Part shown: in pieces, positions 44,889 to 54,746 of the stretch
Layout: each line of letters starts with the position of its first letter
Position numbering within the stretch: the first letter of the stretch is position 1
Source of the DNA: an uncultured Sphingomonadaceae bacterium
Lineage (GTDB): Bacteria > Pseudomonadota > Alphaproteobacteria > Sphingomonadales > Sphingomonadaceae
Length of the DNA: 64,000 nt
Reading direction: 5' to 3'
Assembly: GCA_947497315.1 (NCBI GenBank)
Contig: CANMFX010000001.1
Coordinates: 558,001 to 622,000 of the forward strand
The notes under the pieces: generated by a model
Databases searched by the model: none
What the model saw: only the letters and a program-made list of their open reading frames with translations
Told to the model about the DNA's origin: nothing
Position numbers and translations under genes: made by a program

Positions 44889-46532
44889 CTATTGTCCTTC
44901 TTGTGCTGCCTCTTCGGCGGCTTTCTTTTTGGTTAGCATGGTGATCTTGTCGCGGTCGACCGCGCCGGTCACCCATGCCAACACCGCATAGACAAGACCG
45001 CCCACGCTGACCAGCGCTGTAATTGATCCAATCCGCTGCCAGACATTGCCATCATAAAGCCCTTCGCCCAGAGGCGCGGCATAAATCAACACCACCGCCA
45101 TGCCGAGGGCCGAGAGTGTGATCCGCAAGATACGAAGTAACAGCGACAATTCGATCCGGTAATGCCCGCGCCTGTGCAGCATGGTGTAGAGCATAGCGCA
45201 ATTGCACCAGGCCGCGATAGCTCCCGCCAGTGCCAGTCCGTAAATACCATAAATCGGGATCAGGATGATGTTGAGTGTGATGTTGATCAGCAGCGATATG
45301 CCTGCGGTATAAACCGGCGTCCGCGTATCCTTGCGGGCAAAAAATCCGGGAATCAGGACTTTGACAAGCACATAAGCCGGTAAGCCGATGACAAGCGCGG
45401 CAACTACGCTGGCGGTGGTAATGCCGTCGCTGGCTTCAAAATTACCACCAACATAAAAGGACGTAACGAGCGGTCCTGCGGCGAAGAACAGGGCAATGGC
45501 TGCCGGGATAGTCAGCAGCATGCCCAGCTCGATGGCATTGCTTTGCAGGCGCTGTGCACCGTCCTGATCATCCTTGGCGATGAAACGGGACAGCGCGGGC
45601 AGGATCGCGGTGCCAAGGGCAATGCCGATAATCCCGAGCGGCAACTGGTTGAGACGGTCCGCCATCGCGAGATAGACAAAACTGCCCTCCGGCAGACGGC
45701 CAAGAAAGAACAGGTCGATAAACCGGCTGATCTGATAAATGCCGGCCCCAAAAACCGCAGGCAGGATGAGGATGCCTAGCTCTTTCACATCGGCGTTGAA
45801 TTTCGGTTTTCTGACTGTAAAGGAAAAACCTGCCTTGCGCGCCCAGTAGAAGAGCCACAGCATTTGCAACAAGCCGGCAAAAGCGACACTGAACGCCAAC
45901 AGATAAGCGGCCAGATGTTCCGAGCTTTCCAGTTCCATACCGAGAATGGTCCAGTAGTTTTCCGCATTTGCTGCGAAGGAGCCATTGGTAATAGCCATGG
46001 CGATGAGCAGCGCGCTGATCATACAAATATTGAGCATGATCGGTGCGGCCGCGGCGGCAGCAAAACGGCTCACGGAATTCAGGATTGCCGCGAATAGCGT
46101 CGTCACACTGATCAGGCCGAGATAGGGAAAGGTGATCCGGGCCAGGCTTATCGTAAAGTCTGTGGTGCGACCGCCTTCACCAAAATCATCAATGAACCAG
46201 ATGATTGCCGGCATGGCGAGCATCATGATCGCTGAGAAGATCAGCAGGATCGGGACAAAGACCGACAACACGTCAATCGCAAAATTTTGTGCGGCGGAGC
46301 GCTGCTCATCTTCTTCCATCTTGCGATTGAACAGTGGTACGAAGGCGGCCGAAAAAGCGCCCTCTGCGAACAATCGGCGAAAGATATTGGGCAGTTGAAA
46401 TGCCAGCTGCCAGGCATCCGCTGCCGCTCCGGCACCCAGTACGCGCGCGAGGATTATATCGCGCACAAAACCAAATATGCGGCTGACCATGGTCAGTCCC
46501 GCAATGGTTCCGGTGGATTTGAGCAAGTTCAT
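44889..46532 (-). CDS. murJ: Lipid II flippase MurJ
   Basis: A 547-residue polytopic protein of the MOP superfamily with about 14 helices. It opens GLTMVSRIFGFVRDIILARV, the conserved MurJ start whose arginines line the cavity, and continues with QLPNIFRRLFAEGAFSAAFVP. It flips lipid II across the inner membrane for peptidoglycan synthesis. It lies between secB (120 bases upstream, with a repeat element between) and trpS (three bases downstream). Confidence 0.97.
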   Translation of the reverse strand: MNLLKSTGTIAGLTMVSRIFGFVRDIILARVLGAGAAADAWQLAFQLPNIFRRLFAEGAFSAAFVPLFNRKMEEDEQRSAAQNFAIDVLSVFVPILLIFSAIMMLAMPAIIWFIDDFGEGGRTTDFTISLARITFPYLGLISVTTLFAAILNSVSRFAAAAAAPIMLNICMISALLIAMAITNGSFAANAENYWTILGMELESSEHLAAYLLAFSVAFAGLLQMLWLFYWARKAGFSFTVRKPKFNADVKELGILILPAVFGAGIYQISRFIDLFFLGRLPEGSFVYLAMADRLNQLPLGIIGIALGTAILPALSRFIAKDDQDGAQRLQSNAIELGMLLTIPAAIALFFAAGPLVTSFYVGGNFEASDGITTASVVAALVIGLPAYVLVKVLIPGFFARKDTRTPVYTAGISLLINITLNIILIPIYGIYGLALAGAIAAWCNCAMLYTMLHRRGHYRIELSLLLRILRITLSALGMAVVLIYAAPLGEGLYDGNVWQRIGSITALVSVGGLVYAVLAWVTGAVDRDKITMLTKKKAAEEAAQEGQ

Positions 46533-46564
46533 CGAGCCCGCAACCGGCTTAAGTCATTTCCGTT

Positions 46565-46624
46565 GGTCCTGAGTCTGTCGAAACACGTCTCAAGACGACA
46601 AACGGGCTTCGACAAGCTCAGCCC
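46565..46624. repeat. REP-like palindromic repeat between secB and murJ
   Basis: GGTCCTGAGTCTGTCGAAA (46565-46583) and GGGCTTCGACAAGCTCAGCCC, which extends to 46624, are imperfect inverted copies sharing TGTCGAA/TTCGACA and CTGAG/CTCAG. This CTGAGCNTGTCGAAG core is a common extragenic palindrome in sphingomonads and other proteobacteria. The pair can fold into a long hairpin in the secB-murJ transcript. Confidence 0.8.
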
Positions 46625-46652
46625 CGATGGCTTGCTTGCAAAAGGAGATCGA

Positions 46653-47165
46653 TCAGGCGTTGCCAACCGGTTGTTCTCCGGTTTCCATCGCAGCCTGTTG
46701 CTCACGCTGCTGCATGTAAAGTGCAGTGAAATCGATTGGCTCAAGCATCAGCGGTTGAAATCCGGCATCGCGCACGGCGTCGGAAATAATCGCACGGGCA
46801 AACGGAAATAACAGGCGCGGTGCTTCGGCAAACAAGAACGGATGCGCTTGTTCATCTGGCACATTACGCAGCCCGAAAAGGCCGCAATATAATAGTTCGA
46901 CCTGAAATGCGATGCCCTGATCGGCCTTTGCGACAACGTCGATTTTTAGCTCAACTTCATTGACTTCGTCCGCCACCGGCTTTGAGCCGATGTTAAACTG
47001 CACGTCGATTTGCGGTTGGGTTTCCCACTGATAGACGTCCGGCGCATTCGGGTTTTCAACCGACAGATCTTTTATATATTGCGAGATCACGCCAATTTGC
47101 GGTTGGTTGTCCGCGCCATTGGCCGCCGGATCCGGGGTTGTCACATTACCATTTTCTTCAGCCAT
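46653..47165 (-). CDS. secB: Protein-export chaperone SecB
   Basis: A 170-residue SecB. The conserved segments QYIKDLSVENPNAPDVY, EVELKIDVVAKADQGIAFQV, AEAPRLLFPFARAIISDAV and GFQPLMLEPIDFTALYMQQ are present in order. SecB keeps preproteins unfolded for SecA. The ATG at 47165 (MAEENGN) is chosen over one at 47192. It is the first gene of secB-murJ-trpS and is divergent from the Tim44-like gene. Confidence 0.96.
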   Translation of the reverse strand: MAEENGNVTTPDPAANGADNQPQIGVISQYIKDLSVENPNAPDVYQWETQPQIDVQFNIGSKPVADEVNEVELKIDVVAKADQGIAFQVELLYCGLFGLRNVPDEQAHPFLFAEAPRLLFPFARAIISDAVRDAGFQPLMLEPIDFTALYMQQREQQAAMETGEQPVGNA

Positions 47166-47330
47166 TTGGCTCGTCCTTTCGGGATATTCCACAATATTCA
47201 GATCTGGAGCATAGCCATGCCCCGTTTGCAGCGCGCCTAGCAGGGGATCGGGGACAGGGCAATGCCCGAAATGTGCTGGCTGTCCGGTCTATAATGCAGC
47301 GACATCGGCATAATTTCGTCAGCGGCCATT

Positions 47331-47374
47331 CACAATCAGACGGATAAACCGTCAGAAGTTATGAACCGATTGTG
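47331..47374. repeat. Nested inverted repeat in the secB/Tim44-like intergenic region
   Basis: Outer arms CACAATC (47331-47337) and GATTGTG (47368-47374) enclose inner arms GACGG (47339-47343) and CCGTC (47349-47353) around ATAAA. It lies in the 307-base stretch 47166-47472 that has no gene. Apart from this structure and the promoter at 47417, I see nothing else in that stretch. It could be a regulator site or RNA hairpin. Confidence 0.55.
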
Positions 47375-47416
47375 ACTACATTAAGCGCAGCCGCGTGTAA
47401 AAGACGCGAAAGCCAT

Positions 47417-47445
47417 TTGAAACTGGCGCAGTTCCTGCCTATGTA
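47417..47445 (+). promoter_or_regulatory. Probable sigma-70 promoter of the Tim44-like/mltA unit
   Basis: TTGAAA (47417-47422) and TATGTA (47440-47445) are 17 bases apart and 27 bases upstream of the GTG start at 47473. The match to consensus is four of six at each element or better. Confidence 0.5.
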
Positions 47446-47472
47446 GGGGGTAACTGAGATATTGGAGATATC

Positions 47473-48162
47473 GTGACTATCGAGATTGTTCTTTTAGCGA
47501 TGGTAGCTGCTTTTCTGGGCCTGCGCCTCTATTCCGTTTTGGGTAAACGCACCGGCCATGAGCAGGAGCATACCCCCCGAAACGTAGAGAATGGCTTGGA
47601 TAAGCGCGCTCAAGACCGGTCTGTGCGCGATGATCAGCGGGATAGTCCGATTCCAGATATCGTCCCCGCTTCACCTGCTCCGGCGCCACAACCAACGATG
47701 ATCTATGATGCCGCTGCCGAATCGGGCATGCGTGCGATCATCAATGCGGACCGCAATTTCGATGCCGGACGTTTTGTCGAGGGTGCCAAGGCTGCCTATG
47801 GCATGATTTTGGAAGCATTTTGGACCGGCGATCGCGAGCAGTTGAAAGAATTGTGCGACGATGATGTCTATGAAAGCTTTGTCGAGGCCATTGACGCCCG
47901 TGAGGCCAATGGCGAGGTCTTGGAAAACCGTCTGGTAAGGATTGAAGAGGCACGGATTGCCGATGCGGATTATGATCGCCGGATGGCGCGTATCACAGTA
48001 CGCTTTGATGCCGATATTGCCGCTGTTGTTAAGGACAAGGACGGTAAATTGATCGGCGGATCGCTTACTGATGCCGTAGAGACGCATGACGTCTGGACCT
48101 TCATGCGCGATCTTTCCAGTGCCGATCCGAACTGGATTCTCGACGAGACAGATGAAGCGTAA
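47473..48162 (+). CDS. Tim44-like domain protein
   Basis: A 229-residue protein with an N-terminal membrane helix (IEIVLLAMVAAFLGLRLYSVLG), a disordered charged linker of about 70 residues, and a C-terminal Tim44-like domain from about residue 95 (FVEGAKAAYGMILEAFWTGD, then LKELCDDDVYESFVEAI, then ARITVRFDADIAAVVKD). In alphaproteobacteria this family (TimA) is related to the mitochondrial import motor subunit Tim44; its bacterial role is unclear. The start is GTG at 47473 with GGAG upstream. It is divergent from secB and followed by mltA after 28 bases, an envelope-biogenesis setting. Confidence 0.93.
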   Translation: MTIEIVLLAMVAAFLGLRLYSVLGKRTGHEQEHTPRNVENGLDKRAQDRSVRDDQRDSPIPDIVPASPAPAPQPTMIYDAAAESGMRAIINADRNFDAGRFVEGAKAAYGMILEAFWTGDREQLKELCDDDVYESFVEAIDAREANGEVLENRLVRIEEARIADADYDRRMARITVRFDADIAAVVKDKDGKLIGGSLTDAVETHDVWTFMRDLSSADPNWILDETDEA

Positions 48163-48190
48163 GTCCTGCGTGGGACGAAGCATTACAATC

Positions 48191-49495
48191 ATGAAAATCG
48201 GGGGATTATTCGGCGCAATGGCGCTTGTCAGCGCCTGTTCGCTATCAATTATTCCCGAAGGTACAGCCCGCGGTGCACCTACAAAAGACGGTCAATGGAC
48301 TGCAGGTCCGCCGTCTAGCCCCGAACCAGCGCGTAATCCCGTCCGGCAAGCACCAGTCAGTCAAACGGCCGGGACTTTCGAGGCCGTCCCCTCTGATCAG
48401 GTCACGCCTGTTGCTGACGATGACACCAGGGCGACCGGTGCGGGCGTTGCGCTGGGCCCCGATATTTCATCACTCAATCTGCAATCGGGCAAAGCCCGCG
48501 CGGCGCTGCAGTCTTTTCGCACCAGCTGTTCGTCACTGGTCCGCCGAACCGACAATAGCGGCCTGACCCAGGGTGAAGATTGGCAGCAATCCTGCGATGC
48601 CGCCAGTGGTTGGCCGGATGGCGATGCACGCCGTTTCTTTGAAAGTTATTTTGAGGCGGTACAGGTTGGTGATGGCAAGGCCTTTGCTACCGGCTATTTT
48701 GAACCACAGATTCAAGGTTCGCGGGTGCGCCGCAATGGCAGTCAGGTGCCGATTTACAAGCGCCCGTCCAATTTGCTCGATGTTGATCTTGGCCAGTTTT
48801 CCGACGATTTGAAAGACAAGCGTATCCGCGGCAAGGTGGACGGCACCAGGTTGGTGCCGTTTGAAGAACGCGCGCAGATTGACGATGGCGCGCTGCAGGG
48901 GAAGGGCCTCGAGCTGGCCTGGGCGTCTGATTATATCGAATTTTTCTTCCTGCAGATTCAAGGCTCCGGCCGTGTCGCCATGCCTGATGGGTCGGTTATG
49001 CGGATTGGTTATGACGGGCAAAATGGCCGTGACTATACTGGCATTGGCCGCGTGATGCGTGAACGCGGGTTACTCGCTGATGGCAAGACCAATATGCAAG
49101 GTATTATCGAATGGTTGCGGGCCAATCCGGAAGAAGGCCGAAAGATCATGCGGGAAAATAAAAGTTACATTTTCTTTCGCGAGCTAACCGGGCCCGGCCC
49201 ACTGGGCGCGATGGGCCATCCGGTTGTTGGTCGCACATCGGTTGCAGCGGACCGAAAATTTGTGCCGTTGGGCGCGCCGGTTTTCCTCGATATGGAGCAT
49301 AATATCGCCGATGGTGTCTGGATTGCGCAGGATACAGGTGGCGCGATCAAGGGTGCGAACCGCTTTGATACTTTCTGGGGGGCAGGCGAGGAAGCGGCAC
49401 AAATTGCGGGCGGTATGTCGTCGCGTGGACAGGCGTTGATCTTCCTGCCCAAAGGCAGCGTGGCCAAGCTGCTCCAAAGTCGGCAAGGCAATTAG
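48191..49495 (+). CDS. mltA: Membrane-bound lytic murein transglycosylase A
   Basis: About 434 residues with a lipoprotein signal ending in VSAC (Cys16), a linker rich in Pro and Thr, the MltA domain (ATGYFEPQIQGSRVR, then FFLQIQGSGRVAMPDG), and the C-terminal 3D domain with the three catalytic-region aspartates (AQDTGGAIKGANRFD). It cleaves peptidoglycan glycan strands to 1,6-anhydro products. The ATG at 48191 directly precedes the signal; upstream in-frame starts overlap the Tim44-like gene. It is followed by the Smr gene after five bases. Confidence 0.95.
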   Translation: MKIGGLFGAMALVSACSLSIIPEGTARGAPTKDGQWTAGPPSSPEPARNPVRQAPVSQTAGTFEAVPSDQVTPVADDDTRATGAGVALGPDISSLNLQSGKARAALQSFRTSCSSLVRRTDNSGLTQGEDWQQSCDAASGWPDGDARRFFESYFEAVQVGDGKAFATGYFEPQIQGSRVRRNGSQVPIYKRPSNLLDVDLGQFSDDLKDKRIRGKVDGTRLVPFEERAQIDDGALQGKGLELAWASDYIEFFFLQIQGSGRVAMPDGSVMRIGYDGQNGRDYTGIGRVMRERGLLADGKTNMQGIIEWLRANPEEGRKIMRENKSYIFFRELTGPGPLGAMGHPVVGRTSVAADRKFVPLGAPVFLDMEHNIADGVWIAQDTGGAIKGANRFDTFWGAGEEAAQIAGGMSSRGQALIFLPKGSVAKLLQSRQGN

Positions 49496-49500
49496 GCCGG

Positions 49501-50061
49501 ATGTCCGACCGGCCCCTTACCGCCGGCGAAAAGGCGTTGTGGCAGAAGGTCATCGAGACGGTGGAACCGCTGGATCAGGCGCGCGCCAGCCGTGTTAAAG
49601 CACTGCCGGTGGCGAAGAAGCTGCCGGAGGTACGTGGACCCATTACAGCGGCAACATTCGGCGGTGCACCAACCAAGGCGATCCCGCTGAGAGAGCAGGT
49701 CGCCATTCCGGAAAAAGCGGGGCTCGACGGCCGTTGGGACCGCCGGTTGAATAAGGGCGTCGTACAACCGGACGTCACCATCGACCTGCACGGTTATACC
49801 CTGTCATCAGCACATGGTCGGCTCGACAGTGCTCTGGAGCTAAGCATTGCGGCAGGTCATCGTGCGATCCTGCTGATTACCGGCAAGGCCCGCAGCGAAG
49901 AACAGAGGCGCCGTGAAGGGGGACGCGGTGCCATAAGAGCAGCAATCTCGGATTGGCTGGCCGCGTCCCGCCACGCTCCCCACATCGCGGCGGTCAGGCG
50001 CGCGCATCCCCGTCACGGCGGGGCAGGGGCGCTTTATATTATTTTGCGGCGGCGGCGATAA
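49501..50061 (+). CDS. Smr-domain protein
   Basis: A 186-residue protein with a variable N-terminal half and a C-terminal Smr domain: TIDLHGYTLSSAHGRLD with the conserved DLHG, then ALLITGKA-type strand (RAILLITGKARSEEQRR) and HPRHGGAGALYIILRR. Smr domains nick branched DNA or cleave RNA; free-standing short ones in bacteria are mostly uncharacterised. It starts five bases after mltA and ends three bases before the convergent dapE stop. Confidence 0.93.
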   Translation: MSDRPLTAGEKALWQKVIETVEPLDQARASRVKALPVAKKLPEVRGPITAATFGGAPTKAIPLREQVAIPEKAGLDGRWDRRLNKGVVQPDVTIDLHGYTLSSAHGRLDSALELSIAAGHRAILLITGKARSEEQRRREGGRGAIRAAISDWLAASRHAPHIAAVRRAHPRHGGAGALYIILRRRR

Positions 50062-50064
50062 TTC

Positions 50065-51207
50065 TTAGCCAAGCGCCCGTTCAACAACCAGTGCGTAAAT
50101 TTTCGATAACTGATCCAAATCATCCACAGCCACTGCTTCGTCCAGCTTGTGCATGGTCGCATTACAAAGTCCAAATTCCACGACCGGCACGATTTTCGAC
50201 AGGAACCGTGCATCGGACGTGCCGCCCGTGGTGGATAATTCCGGCTCGACCCCGGTCACTTCCGTAATCGCATCGCCAATCAGGCCGGACAGTTCCCCGG
50301 GTGGTGTGAGGAACGGCTCGCCGGAAATAATCGGGTTCAGTTCGCCGCCATGGCGCTCGACAATTTCGCGGACCAACATGCTCAGGCTATCACCGCTATG
50401 CTGATCATTGAATCGGATCGACAAGCGCCCTTCTGCTTTGGCAGGGATCACGTTATGTGCGGGATTACCGACATGGATATCGGTAAATTCAATGTTACTG
50501 GGCTGAAACCAGTCCGTACCTTCATCGAGCTGGACCGCATCAATTTCGTTCAGGATCTTGCCCAGCTTGGTGATCGGATTATCAGCAAGATGGGGATAGG
50601 CAACATGACCCTGTGTGCCGTTGACAGTAATCCACATATTGACCGAACCGCGCCGACCGATTTTCATCATGTCACCCAGCCGGTTCACCGATGTCGGCTC
50701 ACCTACAAGGCAAAGATCGGGCGTAATGCCGCGCTCGGCCATCAGGTCCATCAGAGCAACTGTACCAAAACGCGCTGGCCCTTCTTCGTCACCGGTGATG
50801 ATCAGGCTGATCGTACCCAAGTGGCTCGGCAAATTGTGAAGCGCGCTCACAAAGGAGGCGATACTGCCTTTCATATCCACCGCCCCGCGTCCGTGAAGCA
50901 AATCGCCTTTGACCTCGGGAACAAACGGATCGGTGCCCCAGCCTTCACCGGGAGGCACTACGTCCAGATGTCCGGCAAAAGCAAAATGGCGGGACCCTTC
51001 CGGTCCCTTGCGGATAGCGAAAAGATTCTCGACCGCTCCGCCCAGACCTTCATCCTCTGGCCTGTCGCCGGCAATAAAGCGCGACACTTCAAAACCCAGA
51101 GGCTCCAGCATCGCTTCCATTTCGTCAAACACTCGCCCCGTTGCGGGCGTGATGCTCGGACAAGCGATCAGCCGTTTGGCCAGTTCAAGGGCGCTAGAGT
51201 TGCTCAT
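50065..51207 (-). CDS. dapE: Succinyl-diaminopimelate desuccinylase
   Basis: A 380-residue M20 metallopeptidase-fold enzyme of lysine and diaminopimelate synthesis. Zinc ligands sit in FAGHLDVVPPGEGW (H-x-D), in RGAVDMKGSIA, and in ITGDEEGPARFGT with the catalytic glutamate; GTSDARFLSK and GLCNATMHKLDEAV carry the last ligands. It makes LL-diaminopimelate for peptidoglycan. It starts nine bases after the glutathione transferase stop. Confidence 0.96.
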   Translation of the reverse strand: MSNSSALELAKRLIACPSITPATGRVFDEMEAMLEPLGFEVSRFIAGDRPEDEGLGGAVENLFAIRKGPEGSRHFAFAGHLDVVPPGEGWGTDPFVPEVKGDLLHGRGAVDMKGSIASFVSALHNLPSHLGTISLIITGDEEGPARFGTVALMDLMAERGITPDLCLVGEPTSVNRLGDMMKIGRRGSVNMWITVNGTQGHVAYPHLADNPITKLGKILNEIDAVQLDEGTDWFQPSNIEFTDIHVGNPAHNVIPAKAEGRLSIRFNDQHSGDSLSMLVREIVERHGGELNPIISGEPFLTPPGELSGLIGDAITEVTGVEPELSTTGGTSDARFLSKIVPVVEFGLCNATMHKLDEAVAVDDLDQLSKIYALVVERALG

Positions 51208-51216
51208 GCTTTTGGC

Positions 51217-51888
51217 TCAGCCTTGCGCGGCTTCTGGCGTATCGAAATGCTCGATCACCCAAGGTTCTTCTTCCGCGGCTGCCATCCATTCCACCATCCA
51301 GTCATGGCCCAATATGGTGTCCATATAGGATGCGGCAAAGCCGGGAACCTGAACGCCGTAGGTTTGGAAACGCGATACGATCGGGGCGTACATGATATCG
51401 ACAGCGCCAAAAGTGCCAAACAGAAACGGGCCGCCGCGACCAAAGCGCGCCCGCGCCTGTGCCCAAAGCTGCATGATACGGGCTGCGTCCTGAATGACCT
51501 CTGGCGTGAATTGAAGCCCTTCATAGCGTTTGCGTGTGTTCATCGGGCATTGTTTGCGCAGGGCCATGAAGCCGCTGTGCATCTCGGCGGCCATCGACCG
51601 GGCCATGCCGCGGGCGGTTTCGTCCTTCGGCCAGAAACGGTCACGATGGGTCTTGTCGGCGAGCCAGTCGATAATCGCCAGACTGTCCCAGATCACACTT
51701 TCGCCATCCCACAGGATAGGGACTTTACCGCCTGATGGAGCAAAATTCTCGGTCTCCCGCACATCATCCCAATCCTCTCCATAGAGCGGGACGGTGAGCT
51801 CTTCAAAAGAGAGGCCGGATTGTTTGCAGGCGAGCCATCCGCGCATGGACCAGCTGGAATAGGCTTTGTTTCCGATTATCAGTTTCAT
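51217..51888 (-). CDS. Glutathione S-transferase family protein
   Basis: A 223-residue GST with an N-terminal thioredoxin fold (LIIGNKAYSSWSMRGWLACK, then GGKVPILWDGESVIWDSLAI with the glutathione-binding cis-Pro and Asp-Ser) and a helical C-terminal domain. The KAYSSWS start is typical of a subgroup near the zeta and beta classes that is widespread in alphaproteobacteria. Substrate unknown. The ATG at 51888 is preferred over 51918. It is transcribed with dapE. Confidence 0.93.
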   Translation of the reverse strand: MKLIIGNKAYSSWSMRGWLACKQSGLSFEELTVPLYGEDWDDVRETENFAPSGGKVPILWDGESVIWDSLAIIDWLADKTHRDRFWPKDETARGMARSMAAEMHSGFMALRKQCPMNTRKRYEGLQFTPEVIQDAARIMQLWAQARARFGRGGPFLFGTFGAVDIMYAPIVSRFQTYGVQVPGFAASYMDTILGHDWMVEWMAAAEEEPWVIEHFDTPEAAQG

Positions 51889-51990
51889 AGACACATACCT
51901 AACCCACTCATCATGCAAGCGAAAGCGGGAATCTTATATCCTGAAATTCGTGATGGCGATGAGGAAAGTTACGCCAGCTGATATTTGAAC

Positions 51991-52611
51991 CTATATCTGA
52001 ACGGCTTCCAGTACAGCCATGCGGAGCTCGTCAATGCCCTGCTTTTTCTCTGAAGAGGTAACGATCAGATCTGGATGCGCGGCGGGATGTTTCTTCGCCT
52101 CTGCCATGACCTTTGCCTTGGTCGCTTCCAGCGCGGCTGTTTTCACCTTGTCGGCCTTGGTCATAACGATCCGGTAGCTGACGGCTGCCTTGTCGAGCAT
52201 ATCCAGCACATCTTCATCAGTGTTCTTGATCCCGTGACGGCTGTCGATCAGCACAAAAGTCCGCTTGAGCACTTGCCGTCCGCGCAGATAATCGTTGATC
52301 AGGTAACGCCATTTTTGAACCACTTTCGGCGGCGCCTTGGCAAAGCCATAGCCGGGCATATCGCAAATCCGGAAGATGAGCGGATCGCCGATATCGAAGA
52401 AGTTCAATTCCTGTGTCCGGCCCGGCGTATTGGATGTCCGCGCAAGCCCGTTGCGGCCGGTCAGCGCATTGATCAGCGACGACTTGCCCACATTGGATCG
52501 GCCCGCAAAGGCAATTTCCGGGACCGTCGGATCCGGCAAAAATTGCAGCTGCGGTGCCGATTTCAGAAAAGAAATCGGCCCGGAGAAAATTTTCGGATGA
52601 AGCGGGGTCAT
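51991..52611 (-). CDS. engB: Ribosome biogenesis GTPase EngB (YsxC/YihA)
   Basis: A 206-residue GTPase with the G1 loop in [14 protein letters not shown], the G2 threonine in [11 protein letters not shown]3 in DMPGYGFA, G4 in TKADKVK and the YLRGRQ-like region. EngB acts in assembly of the large ribosomal subunit. The ATG overlaps the yidC stop by four bases, the usual end of the rpmH-rnpA-yidD-yidC block. Confidence 0.96.
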   Translation of the reverse strand: MTPLHPKIFSGPISFLKSAPQLQFLPDPTVPEIAFAGRSNVGKSSLINALTGRNGLARTSNTPGRTQELNFFDIGDPLIFRICDMPGYGFAKAPPKVVQKWRYLINDYLRGRQVLKRTFVLIDSRHGIKNTDEDVLDMLDKAAVSYRIVMTKADKVKTAALEATKAKVMAEAKKHPAAHPDLIVTSSEKKQGIDELRMAVLEAVQI

Positions 52612-54437
52612 GCGCCCGCTTTTTCTTCCGCAGCCTTTTTCGCTTTTTCCTCAGCATCCTTGGCCATTTGCTCTTTCAGCTGTGGATGGCGGGAATAGAG
52701 CCATTTCTGCTGCGCGATTGTGAGGAGGTTGGACACTGTCCAATAGAGCTGCAAGCCGGCGGCAAAAGGCGCCATGATGAAGACCAGGATCCACGGCATC
52801 AGGCCGAAAATCTGTTGCTGCATCGGGTCCATTTGCTGGGGGTTCAGCTTGAATTGATAGTGCATCGTAATGCCCATCAGGATTGGCAGGATACCGACAG
52901 CGAGGAAGCTGGGTGGATCAAACGGGATCAGGCCGAACAGATTGACCGGCGTCAGCGGGTCGGGCGCCGACAAATCCTTGATCCACAGCGTAAACGGCTG
53001 ATGGCGCATTTCGATGGAAAGCATCAGCACCTTGTAGAGCGCAAAGAAGATCGGAATTTGAAGGAAGATGGGCAAGCACCCGGCAAGCGGATTGACCTTT
53101 TCATCCTTATACAGCTTCATGATTTCCTGCTGCTGCTTCTGTTTGTCTTCCTTATATTTTTCCTGAATTTTCTTCATCTTCGGCTGCACGGCGCGCATTT
53201 GGGCCATGGAAGCGAATTGCTTTTGCGCAATCGGGAACATGATCCCGCGCACCACAAAGGTCATCAGGATGATCGCAACACCAAAATTGCCGGAAAATTT
53301 GAACAACCAATCGAGCAGATAGAAAAGCGGCTTTTCGAACCAGTAGAACCAGCCCCAGTCTACTGCACGGTCGAGCAGAGTGATGTCATATTGTTCTTTA
53401 TAGGTGTCGAGCAGCGCCGTCTCCTTGGCACCGGCGAACAGACGGGTCGTCGTTGTGAGCACCTTGCCGGGGGCAATGACTTGTGCATTTTCACGTGCGA
53501 TCTGCGCCTGATAGATGTCACCGCTACCGGCGCGGAATTTTGCTTCCACCTTGGCATTGCTGACCGGGACCAGCGCGCCGAGCCAATATTTGTCGGTAAA
53601 ACCGATCCAGCCTTTGGTCGCATTTGCCGCTATGCCATTAGCGCCTGCTTCATCAACATCTTCATAATCTGTGTCGAAATTGGCGGTGCCGTCAAATACG
53701 CCCATGGGGCCGATATGAATGGTCCAGCTATCCGCTTCGCCCGGTGGCACATTGTCAAGGTCACGCACCCGGCTGATAATGCCGAATGGGTTCAGCGCTA
53801 TAGTATTTTCGCTGCGATTGGTGGCGCTTTGTTCCGCCGTGATCAGGTAATTCTCATCAATTGAAAAAGTGATCGCAAATGTCTGTCCGGCCTCATTGTC
53901 CCAACTGAGCGTCACCGGAGTTTCAGGGGTTAATTTTTCCTGATCCGCCGTCCAAACCGTTTTGTCGCCCGGCAAAGTCACGCCATCACCAGCCCAGCCA
54001 AAACGGCTGAAATAGGCGTCCTTGGTACCGGATGGAGAGAATAGACGCACGGGCGGGCTATCCTTGTCCAGTTCCGTTGTATGATCGGTCAGCGTCAGGT
54101 CATCAAACCGTGCGCCCTGCAGATTGATTGAGCCTTTGAGACGCGGCGTTTCGATCGCCACACGCGGGTTTTCAGCAAGTACGACTGGGAGCTTGCGGAT
54201 CGTTCCGGCGGCTGCATCTGCTCCAATAGCAGCGGAACCAGCAGTGGTTGAAACAGCAGGAGCAGGCCCATCAGTCTGCGTGATGCCTTCTGAATCGGCA
54301 GTAGCCTGTTCGGATTGCTCAACCGCTTCGTTTTTGTTCACCATGTCCGGGAAAAATGTTTCCATCAGGACTGGCCAGCCAAACAGGATGATGCCGGTTA
54401 GCAAGACCGCCATGATGATATTACGCTTGTCGTCCAC
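52608..54437 (-). CDS. yidC: Membrane protein insertase YidC
   Basis: A 609-residue YidC with an N-terminal membrane helix ([20 protein letters not shown]), a large periplasmic beta domain (about residues 60-370) and five C-terminal helices forming the insertase core. The segment [20 protein letters not shown] contains the conserved cavity arginine, and [19 protein letters not shown] follows. It inserts inner-membrane proteins with or without SecYEG. The upstream yidD gene ends 91 bases before its start. Confidence 0.97.
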   Translation of the reverse strand: MDDKRNIIMAVLLTGIILFGWPVLMETFFPDMVNKNEAVEQSEQATADSEGITQTDGPAPAVSTTAGSAAIGADAAAGTIRKLPVVLAENPRVAIETPRLKGSINLQGARFDDLTLTDHTTELDKDSPPVRLFSPSGTKDAYFSRFGWAGDGVTLPGDKTVWTADQEKLTPETPVTLSWDNEAGQTFAITFSIDENYLITAEQSATNRSENTIALNPFGIISRVRDLDNVPPGEADSWTIHIGPMGVFDGTANFDTDYEDVDEAGANGIAANATKGWIGFTDKYWLGALVPVSNAKVEAKFRAGSGDIYQAQIARENAQVIAPGKVLTTTTRLFAGAKETALLDTYKEQYDITLLDRAVDWGWFYWFEKPLFYLLDWLFKFSGNFGVAIILMTFVVRGIMFPIAQKQFASMAQMRAVQPKMKKIQEKYKEDKQKQQQEIMKLYKDEKVNPLAGCLPIFLQIPIFFALYKVLMLSIEMRHQPFTLWIKDLSAPDPLTPVNLFGLIPFDPPSFLAVGILPILMGITMHYQFKLNPQQMDPMQQQIFGLMPWILVFIMAPFAAGLQLYWTVSNLLTIAQQKWLYSRHPQLKEQMAKDAEEKAKKAAEEKAGA

Positions 54438-54528
54438 TATTTTTCCTAAACTCTGGTCTTAAAGATCGGTTTTACACCAAGTAAGACTGGTGCCTGTCCT
54501 ATTCAATCAGCTCGATATAATATTGGGT

Positions 54529-54741
54529 TCAGGGAACCGGGTCATAACCAGAGCCCCCCCACGGATGACAGCGCAATAGCCGTTTCGCGCCCAACCAGCT
54601 ACCCTTAAATGCACCGTGTTTTTCGATCGCTTCGATCGCATAGACTGAACAGGTCGGACTGTACCGGCAGGTCGGTGGCAAAATGCGTGACGGGCCCCAT
54701 TGCCAGCAGCGTACGAAGAAGATGAAAACGGCTTTTATCAT
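54529..54741 (-). CDS. yidD: Membrane protein insertion efficiency factor YidD
   Basis: A 70-residue YidD with the full signature: [19 protein letters not shown], then [20 protein letters not shown] and [15 protein letters not shown]. It supports YidC and is encoded in the usual place, five bases after rnpA. Confidence 0.95.
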   Translation of the reverse strand: MIKAVFIFFVRCWQWGPSRILPPTCRYSPTCSVYAIEAIEKHGAFKGSWLGAKRLLRCHPWGGSGYDPVP

Positions 54742-54746
54742 GGCTT

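Noticed and set aside
50350-51735. A 461-codon open frame on the plus strand across dapE and the GST gene
   Set aside because: Antisense to two clear genes on the minus strand; the translation is rich in His, Arg and Gln with no domain.
52554-53864. A 436-codon open frame on the plus strand across yidC
   Set aside because: Antisense to yidC, which is certain; the leucine- and phenylalanine-rich stretch mirrors reverse-read Lys and Glu codons.
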